A program made the translations under genes and the position numbers. The notes under the pieces are model-generated. The model did no database searches. It worked only from the letters and a program-made list of their open reading frames with translations, and was not told the origin of the DNA. A stretch of 64,000 bases of DNA from Pseudonocardia autotrophica (GTDB lineage: Bacteria > Actinomycetota > Actinomycetes > Mycobacteriales > Pseudonocardiaceae): contig NZ_JNYD01000026.1 in the NCBI RefSeq assembly GCF_000717175.1, positions 1 to 64,000 of the forward strand, in the 5' to 3' direction. Shown here piece after piece: positions 42,105-51,023 of this stretch. The stretch's first letter is position 1. Every line of letters begins with the position of its first letter.

Positions 42105-42495
42105 TGTTCCTCCAGCTACTTCGCCCCGGCGCTGCTCGCCGCGCGGCACGGGCGGCGGCTCGCCGAGCAGTTCGCACTGGTGCTCACCCCGCTCCGGCAG
42201 GCCCAGATCGACGCGGTCCTCGACGGCACCGCCCGAGCCACGATGGTGCTCGAGGACGTCTGGGCCGCCACTCCGGCCAACGCCGACCGCACCCGCATCG
42301 TCGACCGGATCGACGGGCTGGCGCCGCCGGTCGTCCTCGCGCGCGCTGGCCTCGACTCCGCCATCCTCGACCGGCTGCTCGCCGAGCTCCTCGCGTGGCG
42401 GCCGTCCGCCCGGGGCGATCCACGGCCCGTTCGTGCCGTTCGACGACGCCGCTGTCGCTCCCTTCTACGCCCTGCTCGACGGCCTGGACGTGTAG
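42105..42495 (+). pseudogene. Truncated, frameshifted gene remnant of unknown family
   Basis: From about 42105 the frame SSYFAPALLAARHGRRLAEQ runs with strong codon bias, then the bias moves to another frame at about 42410-42418 (GAIHGPFVPFDDAAVAPFY) and ends at 42495. No start codon fits. The layout is a coding remnant with one frameshift and a missing 5' end. Family not recognised. Confidence 0.5.
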
Positions 42496-42539
42496 CCGCC
42501 CGACGTGCGGGGGCGGGCCGGGTGCCGGAGGCTCGGCGC

Positions 42540-42848
42540 ATGCCTCCGGAGCGCACCGCCGACGGGCGCTGGATCGTGGTCGAGGGCCGGCGCTGGCGCG
42601 CGGCCGATCCGGAGCTGCCGGAGGAGGTCCGGGCTGAGCTCCAACACCATCTCGGGAAGGCGCGGGCGGCGGTGCGCACCGCTCGCGCGGCGGACGACCC
42701 CGCCGCGGTCCGGGCCGCCCGTCGTCGTGTCGACCTGGCGAAACGTGGTCTCGGCGAGCGCGGCGAGCCGTGGTGGGAGCAGGACGCGGCGACCCGCGAG
42801 CGGCGGTGGACCGAGGCGCTGGAGGCCCTGGCCGACCGGCTACCGTGA
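42540..42848 (+). CDS. Small unknown helical protein
   Basis: This 102-residue charged protein, beginning DGRWIVVEGRRWRAADPELPEE and with Arg/Ala-rich helices (RAELQHHLGKARAAVRTAR), belongs to a recurrent actinobacterial type of unknown role. No membrane segment. Start ATG 42540. The next small gene follows after 4 bp. Confidence 0.6.
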   Translation: MPPERTADGRWIVVEGRRWRAADPELPEEVRAELQHHLGKARAAVRTARAADDPAAVRAARRRVDLAKRGLGERGEPWWEQDAATRERRWTEALEALADRLP

Positions 42849-42852
42849 TCCG

Positions 42853-43161
42853 GTGACGCGCAGGAGGAACGGGTGGAGCGAGGTGCTCGCCCCCTGGCGG
42901 CAGCTCGCCGAGATCACGTGGTCGGCGCCCCAGGTCGTCGCCCACCGCACGGTCCGCATGGCCACGGGCGGCTGGCCGCCGAACGCGCGGGACCGCCGGG
43001 AGTACCGGCGGATGGTCGCGGAGAAGGGCACCGCCTTCACCCGCGCCGCCGTCGCCTCGGCCTGGGCCGTACCCCGCGCCGCCAGCCTCGTGCTGTCCGA
43101 GAGCCTCACCCCGGTCCACCGCACGGTCACCGCCAACCGCCGCCGCCTCTCCCGCCGCTGA
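42853..43161 (+). CDS. Small unknown basic protein
   Basis: This 102-residue basic protein is unrecognised, with APQVVAHRTVRMATGGWPP and a C-terminal Arg cluster (ANRRRLSRR). The ending resembles phasin-like or nucleic-acid-binding tails, but the evidence is weak. GTG 42853, 4 bp after the previous gene. Confidence 0.5.
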   Translation: MTRRRNGWSEVLAPWRQLAEITWSAPQVVAHRTVRMATGGWPPNARDRREYRRMVAEKGTAFTRAAVASAWAVPRAASLVLSESLTPVHRTVTANRRRLSRR

Positions 43162-43199
43162 CCGACGCCTGACGCCGGCGACGCGAATACTGTCGGACC

Positions 43200-43586
43200 G
43201 TGGACACCGCCGCGCCCCGGCCACGGGTTCTGGTGATCGGGCTCGACCCCTACCGGGTGCCCGGGCCCTGGGACCCCGCCCCCGTGGCCGAGGCGATCGC
43301 CGTCGGCCTGGCGCGGTTCGCCGACGCCGGGGTCGGGGTCGAGACCTGCCTGTTCGGGCTCGACGGCAGCGACGACGTCGAGGCGGTCGTGACCGAGGCC
43401 CTCGACAGGCGGCAGTGGGAGGTGGTGGTCGTCGGCGGAGGCGTCCGCTCGCCCGACCAGCTCGATCTGTTCGAACGGATCATCAACCTCGTCCGTCGGC
43501 ACGCACCCGATGCCGCGATCGCGTTCAACAGCACGCCGGCCGACACCTTCGACGCCGCAGCACGCTGGCTGGCCCCACCGGGATGA
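43200..43586 (+). CDS. Small unknown alpha/beta protein
   Basis: This 128-residue protein alternates strands and helices (RVLVIGLDPYRVPG, EVVVVGGGVRSPDQ) and looks like a small Rossmann-like fold without a recognisable cofactor motif. No paralogue here. Start GTG 43200. Function unknown. Confidence 0.55.
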   Translation: MDTAAPRPRVLVIGLDPYRVPGPWDPAPVAEAIAVGLARFADAGVGVETCLFGLDGSDDVEAVVTEALDRRQWEVVVVGGGVRSPDQLDLFERIINLVRRHAPDAAIAFNSTPADTFDAAARWLAPPG

Positions 43587-43828
43587 GTGTCGCTGGGTCC
43601 CCCGGTCACCGTCCGTTGAGCGAGACGAGGCCGCGGACCCCGGCGTCGGGGTGCAGGTCGGCAGCCGCCGGTTCACCGCACGCGCCCGCGTCGCGCCCTC
43701 GGCCGAGCAGCGCGCCCCTCCGGGCCCAGATGGTGAAGGTCTTCCCGCGCCTGAACGGCATCGAGCGGGGCTCCCACGTCCCCACTCCGCCTGCCAAGGT
43801 GGGACGCAGGCGAGGAGGGAGGCCGCAC

Positions 43829-44773
43829 ATGAGCGCCCACACCTACGACATCACCACCCCCGCGCCCCCGACCCTGGACGAGGTGTCGGACGGGATCTGG
43901 GCGTACGTCCAGCCCGACGGCACCTGGTGGATCAACAACACCGGGTTCGCGGTGGGCCCGCAGGGCGTGGTGGCCGTGGACTCGTGCGCCACCGAGCGGC
44001 GCACCCGGGCCTTCGCGGCCGCGATCGCGTCGGTGAGCCCGGCGCCGGTCCGGACGCTGGTCAACACCCACCACCACGGCGACCACACCTGGGGCAACGC
44101 GCTGTTCGCCACCGCGACGATCGTCGCGCACGAGCGCGCCCGCGCCGAGATGATCGCGTTCGGCCCGCCCCGGGACCTGCCGTTCTGGGACAACCCGGAG
44201 TGGGGATCGCTGCCGCTCGACCCGCCCTTCCTCACCTTCACCGACCGCATCGCGCTGCACCTCGGAGACCTGCGGGCCGAGGTGCTGCACGTCGGGCAGC
44301 CCGCGCACACCACGAACGACTCGCTCGTCTGGTTCCCCGAACGCTCCACGTTGTTCTGCGGCGACCTGGTGTTCAACGGCGGCACGCCGTTCCTGCTCAT
44401 GGGCTCGGTGGCCGGGGCGATCGAGGTGCTGGAGACGGTCGTCGCCCCGCTCGCCGCGGGGACGACGGTCCCCGGCCACGGGCCGGTCTTCCACGACCGC
44501 GCGCCACTCGACGCGAGCCTGGACTACCTCCGGTTCGTCCTCGACGTGGCCGAGCGCGGCCGCGCCGCCGGCGTCACGCCGTTGCAGGCCGCGCAGGACA
44601 CCGACCTCGGGCGCTTCGCGGACTGGCCCGACGCCGAGCGCATCGTCGGCAACCTCCACCGCGCCTACGCCGAGCTGGCCGGGGCCGAGCGGGGCGCGCC
44701 GATCGACGTGATCGCGGCGCTGGGTGACATGGTCACCTACAACGGCGGACGCCCGCTGACCTGCCGCGCCTGA
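43829..44773 (+). CDS. Metallo-beta-lactamase (MBL) fold hydrolase
   Basis: This 314-residue protein has the MBL metal motif THHHGDHTWGN (His81, His83, Asp85, His86), a later His in VGQPAHTTNDS, an Asp in FCGDLVFNGG and a His in PGHGPV. It is probably a zinc hydrolase of the quorum/lactone or detoxifying type. GAGGAGG before ATG 43829. Confidence 0.87.
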   Translation: MSAHTYDITTPAPPTLDEVSDGIWAYVQPDGTWWINNTGFAVGPQGVVAVDSCATERRTRAFAAAIASVSPAPVRTLVNTHHHGDHTWGNALFATATIVAHERARAEMIAFGPPRDLPFWDNPEWGSLPLDPPFLTFTDRIALHLGDLRAEVLHVGQPAHTTNDSLVWFPERSTLFCGDLVFNGGTPFLLMGSVAGAIEVLETVVAPLAAGTTVPGHGPVFHDRAPLDASLDYLRFVLDVAERGRAAGVTPLQAAQDTDLGRFADWPDAERIVGNLHRAYAELAGAERGAPIDVIAALGDMVTYNGGRPLTCRA

Positions 44774-44909
44774 GACGGTCCGCCGCCCGGTCTGTACATG
44801 ACGTCATCGTCGACTTACGGTGAGATCGCGGGCCCCGGCGAATCACGGTCGTGACCTGCGCAGACAGGTTCCGCCTGCCCGCACCTCGACGTCGAGGAGG
44901 ACCGCCGCG

Positions 44910-47006
44910 TTGGCCGACACCGCGTCCGGCACCGACCCGTCCGGCACCCTGTCCGACAGCCCGTCCGACAGCCCCGGAACCGACTGGGAGCGGGTGCTGA
45001 ACCCGCGGACCGTCGTGATCCTGGGCGCGTCCGGCCGGGCGGACAACCCGATGGCCCGCCCGCTGCGCTGGCTCGCCGAGCGCGGCTTCGCCGGCCGCGT
45101 GGTGCCGGTCAACCCGAAGTACGACGAGCTCGCCGGGCTGCCCTGCGCCGCCTCGCTCGCCGACGTCGAGGGCCCCGTCGATCTCGTCCTCGCCATGGTC
45201 CCGGCGGCGCGGGCGGCCGAGGCCGTCCAGGACGCGGGCCGGGCGGGGGCGGTTGCGGTGATCGTGTTCGCGTCCGGGTTCGCGGAGGTCGGCCCGGAGG
45301 GCGCGGCGCTGCAGGAGGAGCTGGTGGCCGCCGCCCGCGAGACCGGCGTGCGCGTGTTCGGCCCGAACTGCCAGGGGATCGTGCACACGCCGAGCCGGTT
45401 GTTCGCGAGCTTCTCCGCCGCCGCCGAGCGCCCGCTGACCGAGAGCAGCGGCATCGCCTACGTGGGGCAGAGCGGCGCGATCGGCGGATCCGTCCTCGAC
45501 CTCGCCGCCGAACGCGGCCTCGACCTCACGACCTGGGTCAGCACCGGCAACCAGGCGGACGTCGACCTCACCGAGATCGGGAGATACCTGGTGTGCCGGC
45601 CCGAGATCTCCGTGCTGGCGGTGTACGTCGAGAACCTGCGTGACGGCGCCGCCTACGCAAGGATGGCCGAGACGGCCGCGGCCCACGGCACGGCGCTGGT
45701 CGTGCTGCGGTCCGGGCGCTCGGCGGCCGGGAAGCGGGCCGCCGTGTCGCACACCGGCGCGATGGTCGGCGACGACACCGCGTTCCGCCTGGTCTCCCGC
45801 CGGCACGGCGTCGTGCTGGTCGACGACGTCGAGGAGCTCCTCGCCGCCGCCACCATGCTGCGGGGCCAGCCCCGGCCGACGGGCCGCGGGGTCGCCGCGG
45901 TGACGACGTCGGGCGGCGCGGGCATCCTCGCCGCCGACCGGTGCGAGGGACTCGGGCTGCGGCTGCCCGAGCTCGCCCCGGAGACCCAGGAGAAGCTCGC
46001 GCGCCTGGTGCCGGAGTTCGGCGCGCTCGCCAACCCGGTGGACGTGACCGCCCAGCTGTTCAACCGCGGCGACCGCGCCTTCGGCGAGGTCTGCGCGATC
46101 GTGTGCGCCGACCCGTCCGTCGACTCGCTGCTGGTCCTGGTCACGATGGTCACCGGGCAGGAGGCGGTCGCCCTGGCCGAGGACCTCGCCGCGGCGATGC
46201 GGGGCGGCCCCGTCCCGTGCGCGGTCGCGTGGCTCGCCGGGCCGGACCGCACGGTCGAGGCGCGCGCCCTGCTCACCGCGGCCGGCATCCCGGTGTTCGG
46301 GTCCGTGGCGGTGGCCTCCCGGGTGCTCGCGGAGCTGGTCCGGGAGCCCGGGCCCGACGCCGTCGCCGCGGCCCCCGCGCCACCCGGCCCGCTGCCGTCC
46401 GACGGCTGGGAGCTGCTCGACGCGATCGGCGTCCCCCGCCCCGAGGGCCGCTCCGCCGCCACGGCCGAGGAGGCCGAGCGGATCGCGGGCGAGCTCGGCG
46501 GCCCGGTCGTGCTCAAGGCCGAGGGCCCGGCGCACAAGTCCGAGGTCGGCGGCGTGCGGATGGACGTGCCGCCCGCCGAGGTCGGGCAGGTGGCCGCCGA
46601 GCTGCTCGGGCTCGGCGGCGCCGTGCTCGTCCAGCGCCGGGCCCCGGCCGGCCTCGAACTGCTCGTCGGCGCGACGTCGGGCGGCGACGGCTGGCCGCCC
46701 GTCGTGACCGTCGGGCTCGGCGGGGTCGCCACGGAGATCCACCGGGACCTGGCCACCGCGCTCGCCCCGCTCGACCGCGACGCGGCCCGCGCCCTGCTGC
46801 GGGAACTCCGCAGCTGGCCGCTGCTCGCCGGGCACCGCGGCGCCGAGCCGCTGGCGGTCGACGCGGCCGTCGACGCGATCGTCGCCGTGTCCCGGGCGGC
46901 GACGGACCCCACGGTTGCCGAGCTGGAGATCAACCCGCTGATCGTCGGGCGGGACGGCGTGGTGGCGGTCGACGTCCTCGTCCGCCGGACCGAGGAGGAG
47001 CGCTGA
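44910..47006 (+). CDS. ADP-forming acyl-CoA synthetase
   Basis: This 698-residue protein has the order CoA-binding domain (residues about 30-150, ILGASGRADNP), succinyl-CoA-ligase-like flavodoxin domains and a C-terminal ATP-grasp part. The phosphohistidine site is AAVSHTGAMVGDD with His281. Such enzymes convert an acyl-CoA to the acid plus ATP, or the reverse. I chose TTG 44910 because GAGGAGG lies 9 bp before it; upstream frames are open but without a ribosome site. The enoyl-CoA hydratase follows by 1 bp. Confidence 0.85.
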   Translation: MADTASGTDPSGTLSDSPSDSPGTDWERVLNPRTVVILGASGRADNPMARPLRWLAERGFAGRVVPVNPKYDELAGLPCAASLADVEGPVDLVLAMVPAARAAEAVQDAGRAGAVAVIVFASGFAEVGPEGAALQEELVAAARETGVRVFGPNCQGIVHTPSRLFASFSAAAERPLTESSGIAYVGQSGAIGGSVLDLAAERGLDLTTWVSTGNQADVDLTEIGRYLVCRPEISVLAVYVENLRDGAAYARMAETAAAHGTALVVLRSGRSAAGKRAAVSHTGAMVGDDTAFRLVSRRHGVVLVDDVEELLAAATMLRGQPRPTGRGVAAVTTSGGAGILAADRCEGLGLRLPELAPETQEKLARLVPEFGALANPVDVTAQLFNRGDRAFGEVCAIVCADPSVDSLLVLVTMVTGQEAVALAEDLAAAMRGGPVPCAVAWLAGPDRTVEARALLTAAGIPVFGSVAVASRVLAELVREPGPDAVAAAPAPPGPLPSDGWELLDAIGVPRPEGRSAATAEEAERIAGELGGPVVLKAEGPAHKSEVGGVRMDVPPAEVGQVAAELLGLGGAVLVQRRAPAGLELLVGATSGGDGWPPVVTVGLGGVATEIHRDLATALAPLDRDAARALLRELRSWPLLAGHRGAEPLAVDAAVDAIVAVSRAATDPTVAELEINPLIVGRDGVVAVDVLVRRTEEER

Positions 47007-47007
47007 G

Positions 47008-47745
47008 ATGGGCCGCATCGTGCTGGAGAAGGCCGACGGGGTCGCGACGCTCACCGTCGACTCCCCCGAGGTCCGCAACGGGCTGACCCCCGACATGGGT
47101 CGCGAGCTGGTCGCGGCGTGCGAGGAGGTCGACGCCGACCCCGCGGTCGGCGCGGCAGTGGTGCGGGGCGCGGGCGGGACCTTCTGCTCCGGTGCGGACC
47201 GGCGCCGCTGGCGGCCGGGCGCCGACCAGGCCGAGGACGCCACCTACCGGGACACCGGGGCGGTCTACCAGGCGTTCGTGCGGGTCGGGAAGCTGGCCGT
47301 ACCCACGATCGCGGCGGTCCGCGGCGCCGCGGTGGGCGCCGGGATGAACCTCATGCTGGCCACCGACCTGCGGGTGGTCGCCGAGGACGCCCGGCTGCTC
47401 GCCGGGTTCCTGCGGATCGGCCTGCACCCCGGCGGCGGGTTCTTCACGCTCGCCGGCCGCACCGCGGGCCGCGAGGCGACGGCCGCGATGGGCCTGTTCG
47501 GCCAGGAGATCGACGGGCGGCGGGCGGTCGAGATAGGCCTGGCCTGGACCGCGGTCCCGGACGACGAGGTCGAGGACACCGCCCACCGGCTCGCCGCCGG
47601 GCCGGCGCAGGACCCGGCGCTGGCCCGCGAGGCCGTCCGCTCCTTCCGCACCGAGCTGGGCCCGCCGGCCATCGGCTGGGACGCCGCCGTCGAGTTCGAG
47701 CGGGCCACGCAGATGTGGTCGCAACGCCGCCGCACCAGCAGCTGA
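47008..47745 (+). CDS. Enoyl-CoA hydratase/isomerase family protein
   Basis: This 245-residue crotonase-fold protein has GAGGTFCSGADRRRW and AAVRGAAVGAGMNLMLATDLRV. Its placement directly behind an ADP-forming acyl-CoA synthetase suggests a short catabolic pathway. ATG 47008 overlaps neither gene, with GAGGAGG inside the preceding gene. Confidence 0.85.
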   Translation: MGRIVLEKADGVATLTVDSPEVRNGLTPDMGRELVAACEEVDADPAVGAAVVRGAGGTFCSGADRRRWRPGADQAEDATYRDTGAVYQAFVRVGKLAVPTIAAVRGAAVGAGMNLMLATDLRVVAEDARLLAGFLRIGLHPGGGFFTLAGRTAGREATAAMGLFGQEIDGRRAVEIGLAWTAVPDDEVEDTAHRLAAGPAQDPALAREAVRSFRTELGPPAIGWDAAVEFERATQMWSQRRRTSS

Positions 47746-47757
47746 GCCGCACCCTCT

Positions 47758-47786
47758 GCTCCTACAATCCTGCGCATCGTAGGAGC
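47758..47786 (+). promoter_or_regulatory. GntR operator overlapping the -10 of the GntR gene
   Basis: GCTCCTAC (47758-47765) is inverted as GTAGGAGC at 47779-47786 over a 13-bp spacer. TACAAT (47763-47768) inside it can be the -10. The half-site GCTCCTAT recurs at the MFS promoter at 54.85 kb. Confidence 0.6.
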
Positions 47787-47801
47787 GGGAGGCGGTGGAC
47801 C

Positions 47802-48587
47802 ATGACGGCGGAGCCGCCCGCGGACGTCCCCCGCTCCGCGCGCCGGCGCCCGGACCTGCGCCGCCCGCAGAAGGTCCCGCTGATGATCGCGCAGCGGATC
47901 GTCGACGACATCACCGGCGACGGCCTCGGGCCCGGCACCCGGCTCGCCGGCGAGCGGGACATGATGGCCCGCTTCTCCGCCGGGCGCGGGACGCTGCGCG
48001 AGGCCCTGCGGTTCCTCGAGCTCACGGGCGTGATCACGGTGAAGGCCGGGCCGCGCGGCGGTCCCGTCGTGATGCAGCCCGACGGCACCGATCTCGCCGG
48101 CGTCCTCGGTCTGTTCCTGCAGCTCCGGACCGTGTCGTTCCGGTCGGTGATCCAGGTACGGGAGATCCTCGAGCCGGAGCTGGCCGCGTTGGCCGCGAAC
48201 GGGACCGACGCGGCCGCGGCCGCCGAGATCGCCGACTCGATCGCGGGCATGCGCGCCTTCCTCGACGACGAGGAGAACTTCCTCGCCGAGAACGACCGGT
48301 TCCACCTGGCCGTCGCGGCCGCGGCCGGGAACGAGCTGTTCGAGCTGTTGATCTCGTCGTTGCACCTGATCACGGACGGCATGCCGCTCGGGGTGAGCTA
48401 CCCGCCGCGGCGGCGGGCGGCGGTGCTGCGCGCCCACGAGGCCATCCACGCGGCCCTGCTCGCGCGCGACCCGGACCGCGCCCGGGAGGCGATGCGGCGG
48501 CACATGGCGGAGTTCCGCCGGTACGTCGAGACCCGGTTCCCGGGCGTGTACGAGCGGCCGGTCCGCTGGCGGGACATCGCGCCCTGA
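47802..48587 (+). CDS. FadR-type GntR regulator (FCD domain)
   Basis: This 261-residue protein has a GntR helix-turn-helix (IAQRIVDDITGDGLGPGTRLAGERDMMARFSAGRGTLREALRFLELTG) and an all-helical FCD effector domain. The ligand is often an organic acid. A shared operator half-site at its own promoter and at the promoter of the MFS-UGSC operon makes control of that operon likely. It ends 6 bp from that convergent operon. Confidence 0.87.
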   Translation: MTAEPPADVPRSARRRPDLRRPQKVPLMIAQRIVDDITGDGLGPGTRLAGERDMMARFSAGRGTLREALRFLELTGVITVKAGPRGGPVVMQPDGTDLAGVLGLFLQLRTVSFRSVIQVREILEPELAALAANGTDAAAAAEIADSIAGMRAFLDDEENFLAENDRFHLAVAAAAGNELFELLISSLHLITDGMPLGVSYPPRRRAAVLRAHEAIHAALLARDPDRAREAMRRHMAEFRRYVETRFPGVYERPVRWRDIAP

Positions 48588-48593
48588 GCGAGC

Positions 48594-49508
48594 TCACTGG
48601 TCGAGCGCGCGGTGGACGGCTCGGGAGCCGCCGATCCAGCCGGGCAGGTGCAGCATCTTGACGCCCGGACCGCCGGAGACGATCACGTGGACGTCGTCGG
48701 CCGACGCAGCGACCGGGTGCCCGGCCCGCACGGCGCCGCCCTCGTACAGCGCGCGGGCGGTCGAGGCGGCCGTCTCCCCCAGCCCGGCCAGCCGCCCCGC
48801 GACCTCCGGCGGCAGCACCACGGCCTGCGCGCCCGAGGACATGCGGCGCGGGTCACCGGCGGCGCGGACCGCGCTGGCCAGGGCGTCGGCGAGCGGGTCG
48901 AGGATCTCGGCGACCGTCCCCCCGCCGGCCCGGGGCAGCACCTCGGCGGTCCCGCCGACGGCCAGCACGCTCACCGCGTCACGGTCGAGCCCCGAGACGC
49001 CGCCGAACGGGGTGCGGTGCTCGGGGAGACAGAACGTGTAGCGACCCGGCTGGCCCGTCGTCGCCATGTCCGTCTCCCCCGGGCGTGCGCCGCCGATCCC
49101 GGCCAGCGCGAGGGCCACCGCGCGGCCCACGCAGGCGTTCACCCGGTTGCCGGGGCCGAGGACGTTGGTCCCGGGCCGGAACCCGAGCCGCTCGACGACC
49201 GGACCTCCCACGACGACGCACACCGCGGCCGTGCCCGTGGTCGTCTGGACACCGAGCAGGTTGAACTCCGGCTCGAGGCACGCACGCAGCGCCGCGACCA
49301 CGACCGGCAGCTCGGCGGGCCGGCATCCGGCGAGGACCGCGAAGTAGGCGACCTTCCTGCTGGTCAGCACCCCGAAGAGGGGCGGGACCGGGCCGAGCTC
49401 GACGTCGTCGCCGCCCATCCCGGCGAGCCGCTCCGCGGTCGGCTCGACGACGGGCAGGCCGTCTCCCGCACCGGAGGCGAGCAGCTCCTCGATCTCATCC
49501 GGGGACAA
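48594..49508 (-). CDS. Unknown UGSC-partner domain protein (paralogue 3)
   Basis: This 304-residue protein is homologous along its length to the gene before it and to the C-terminal part of the UGSC fusion. Shared residues include LAGCRPAELPVVVAAL, GFRPGTNVLGPGNRVNACVGRA and DMATTGQPGRYTFC. The AGCRP Cys is invariant in all three. I started it at TTG 49508, overlapping the previous gene by 14 bp; an earlier start is possible. Last gene of the operon. Function unknown. Confidence 0.65.
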   Translation of the reverse strand: MSPDEIEELLASGAGDGLPVVEPTAERLAGMGGDDVELGPVPPLFGVLTSRKVAYFAVLAGCRPAELPVVVAALRACLEPEFNLLGVQTTTGTAAVCVVVGGPVVERLGFRPGTNVLGPGNRVNACVGRAVALALAGIGGARPGETDMATTGQPGRYTFCLPEHRTPFGGVSGLDRDAVSVLAVGGTAEVLPRAGGGTVAEILDPLADALASAVRAAGDPRRMSSGAQAVVLPPEVAGRLAGLGETAASTARALYEGGAVRAGHPVAASADDVHVIVSGGPGVKMLHLPGWIGGSRAVHRALDQ

Positions 49509-50508
49509 CGCGCGACACCAGCTCCGTCGCCCCGAACGACGGGATCCACGCCGAGTGCTTCCCCGGTCCACCGGCGACACAGACGTGGAGCTGCCGGAGC
49601 CCGTCGGACACGGTGTAGCCGTCCTCCTCGGGCTTGATCCCGGACTCGTCGAACTGCACGTGGTTGCCCTCGGAGATCCGGTCGAACGGGATCCGGGCCA
49701 GCTCCCAGAGCCGCTCCCGGATCGTCTCGACGGTCCAGCCGTCGCGGGCGAGGGTGTCCGCGTGCTCGGGGCCGAGGACGAGCAGGTGCGGGCCGCGGAC
49801 GTAGACGTTGTTGGAGCCGGACTCGGCCATGGTCCCCGCGATCGTCACGAGGATCTCCTCGCCGGTGCGGCTGCCATGGTCGTTGATGTTGTGCGGCGGC
49901 TCGGCGGCCATCACCGAGACCACGGAGTCCTCGGGCCCGAATCCGCGCTGCACATGCAACGGCGGGAACGGCGAGTCCGCCTCCGCGAAGCAGAACGTGT
50001 ACTTCGCGGGCGAGCCCTGCGTGGAGCGGTCCATGACGCCGGGCGTGGCCCCGCCGACGTTGCGCAGCACGAGCGACAGGGCCCGCCCGACGACGGCGTT
50101 CGCCCGGGTCCCCTGCCCGAAGCAGTTGCCACCGGAGTTGAACCCCTGGTCCCGCACCGGGCCGCTGACCAGCACCATCGGTGCGCAGGGATGCGTCGTC
50201 GCGAGAGAGCCGTGCAGGTTGTAGGCCGGATCCGTCGTCCCGAGCAGCGCCGCGACGACGACCGGCAGGTCCGCGGGCCGGCATCCGGCCATGACGGCGT
50301 TGGCGGCGACCGACCGCAGCCTCGGGATCATCCGGGCGGGCGGGAGCGGGGCGAACTCCGGCGGGTCGCCGGGGAACGCGGCCAGCATCGCGTCGACCAG
50401 TGCCTCGGTGGGCGGGACGGTGGGCAGCCCGTCGCTCCAGCCCTGCTCCTCGGCGTAGCCGAACCACTCGCCCGGGTCCAGGTCCGGGACGTCGAGCACG
50501 TCGGTCAC
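49495..50508 (-). CDS. Unknown UGSC-partner domain protein (paralogue 2)
   Basis: This 337-residue protein matches the gene after it and the C-terminal part of the UGSC fusion: AANAVMAGCRPADLPVVV, GFNSGGNCFGQGTRANAVVGRA, STQGSPAKYTFCFAE. GTG 50508 overlaps the stop of the short UGSC gene by 4 bp. No known fold is recognised. The conserved AGCRP Cys and two further Cys could take part in thiol chemistry with the UGSC Sec. Confidence 0.7.
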   Translation of the reverse strand: MTDVLDVPDLDPGEWFGYAEEQGWSDGLPTVPPTEALVDAMLAAFPGDPPEFAPLPPARMIPRLRSVAANAVMAGCRPADLPVVVAALLGTTDPAYNLHGSLATTHPCAPMVLVSGPVRDQGFNSGGNCFGQGTRANAVVGRALSLVLRNVGGATPGVMDRSTQGSPAKYTFCFAEADSPFPPLHVQRGFGPEDSVVSVMAAEPPHNINDHGSRTGEEILVTIAGTMAESGSNNVYVRGPHLLVLGPEHADTLARDGWTVETIRERLWELARIPFDRISEGNHVQFDESGIKPEEDGYTVSDGLRQLHVCVAGGPGKHSAWIPSFGATELVSRVVPG

Positions 50509-51023
50509 AGGTCCTCCAACTCACGCACCATCCCGGCGTAGGCGGCCTCGACCCGGGTGGCGAACTCCTCCGCGTCGAGCCCGCCGACCGGGTGGTCGAC
50601 CACGATCACGCGTGGCTCCACCTTGCGCGCCGTGGCCTGCGCGCGTACCAGCGGCAGGAACGTCGAGGTGACGATCAGGAACGGGACGACGCCGCGGCGC
50701 TCCAGTTCCACCGAGTCGTGGAGACTCCACGACGAGCAGCTGCCTCAATCGCCGATGGCGACGATCGCCATCCGGTACTGCGCGGCGAGGTGGTCGAGCG
50801 TCTCCTCCGCCGTCGGATGGGCGGCCTGCGGTTTCGAGGCGAACCCGATGTCGCGGAACCCGCGCTCGGCCTCCAGCCGCGCGGCCACCTCGCGGAGCAG
50901 CTCGGTGGCACCGGGCTTGGAGTTCGAGAGCAGGCAGAGCGCGTCCGCCGGGATGCCGTCGTGGGCGACGGGGGTGACGTCCGTGTCGTCGGGCAGGCCG
51001 AACGTCGGGTCGACGATCTTCAC
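50505..51023 (-). CDS. UGSC selenoprotein (short form), Sec at codon 93
   Basis: Reading through the TGA at 50747-50745 gives a 172-residue protein with Sec93 in the motif IAIGD-Sec-GSC. The first 92 codons and the 79 codons after the TGA are in the same frame with unchanged codon bias; the downstream half (ELERRGVVPFLIVTSTFL) has no natural start of its own. A stem-loop follows the TGA. It belongs to the UGSC family described from metagenomes. GTG 51023 overlaps the reductase-like gene stop; its stop overlaps the next gene start. A Cys form (CGSC) is known in relatives. Function unknown; the Sec-x-x-Cys pair suggests redox chemistry. Confidence 0.82.
50715..50733 (-). promoter_or_regulatory. 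Candidate bacterial SECIS stem-loop of the short UGSC gene
   Basis: On the mRNA, GUCGUGG pairs with CCACGAC over loop AGUCU, beginning 11 nt after the UGA. Counting U of UGA as 1, loop bases 23-24 are G and U, the same positions as the essential G-U in the E. coli fdhF SECIS. Confidence 0.65.
50745..50747 (-). other. In-frame TGA read as selenocysteine (Sec93)
   Basis: TCA on the plus strand. It sits where a UGSC motif expects Sec, between Asp and Gly-Ser-Cys. Confidence 0.8.
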
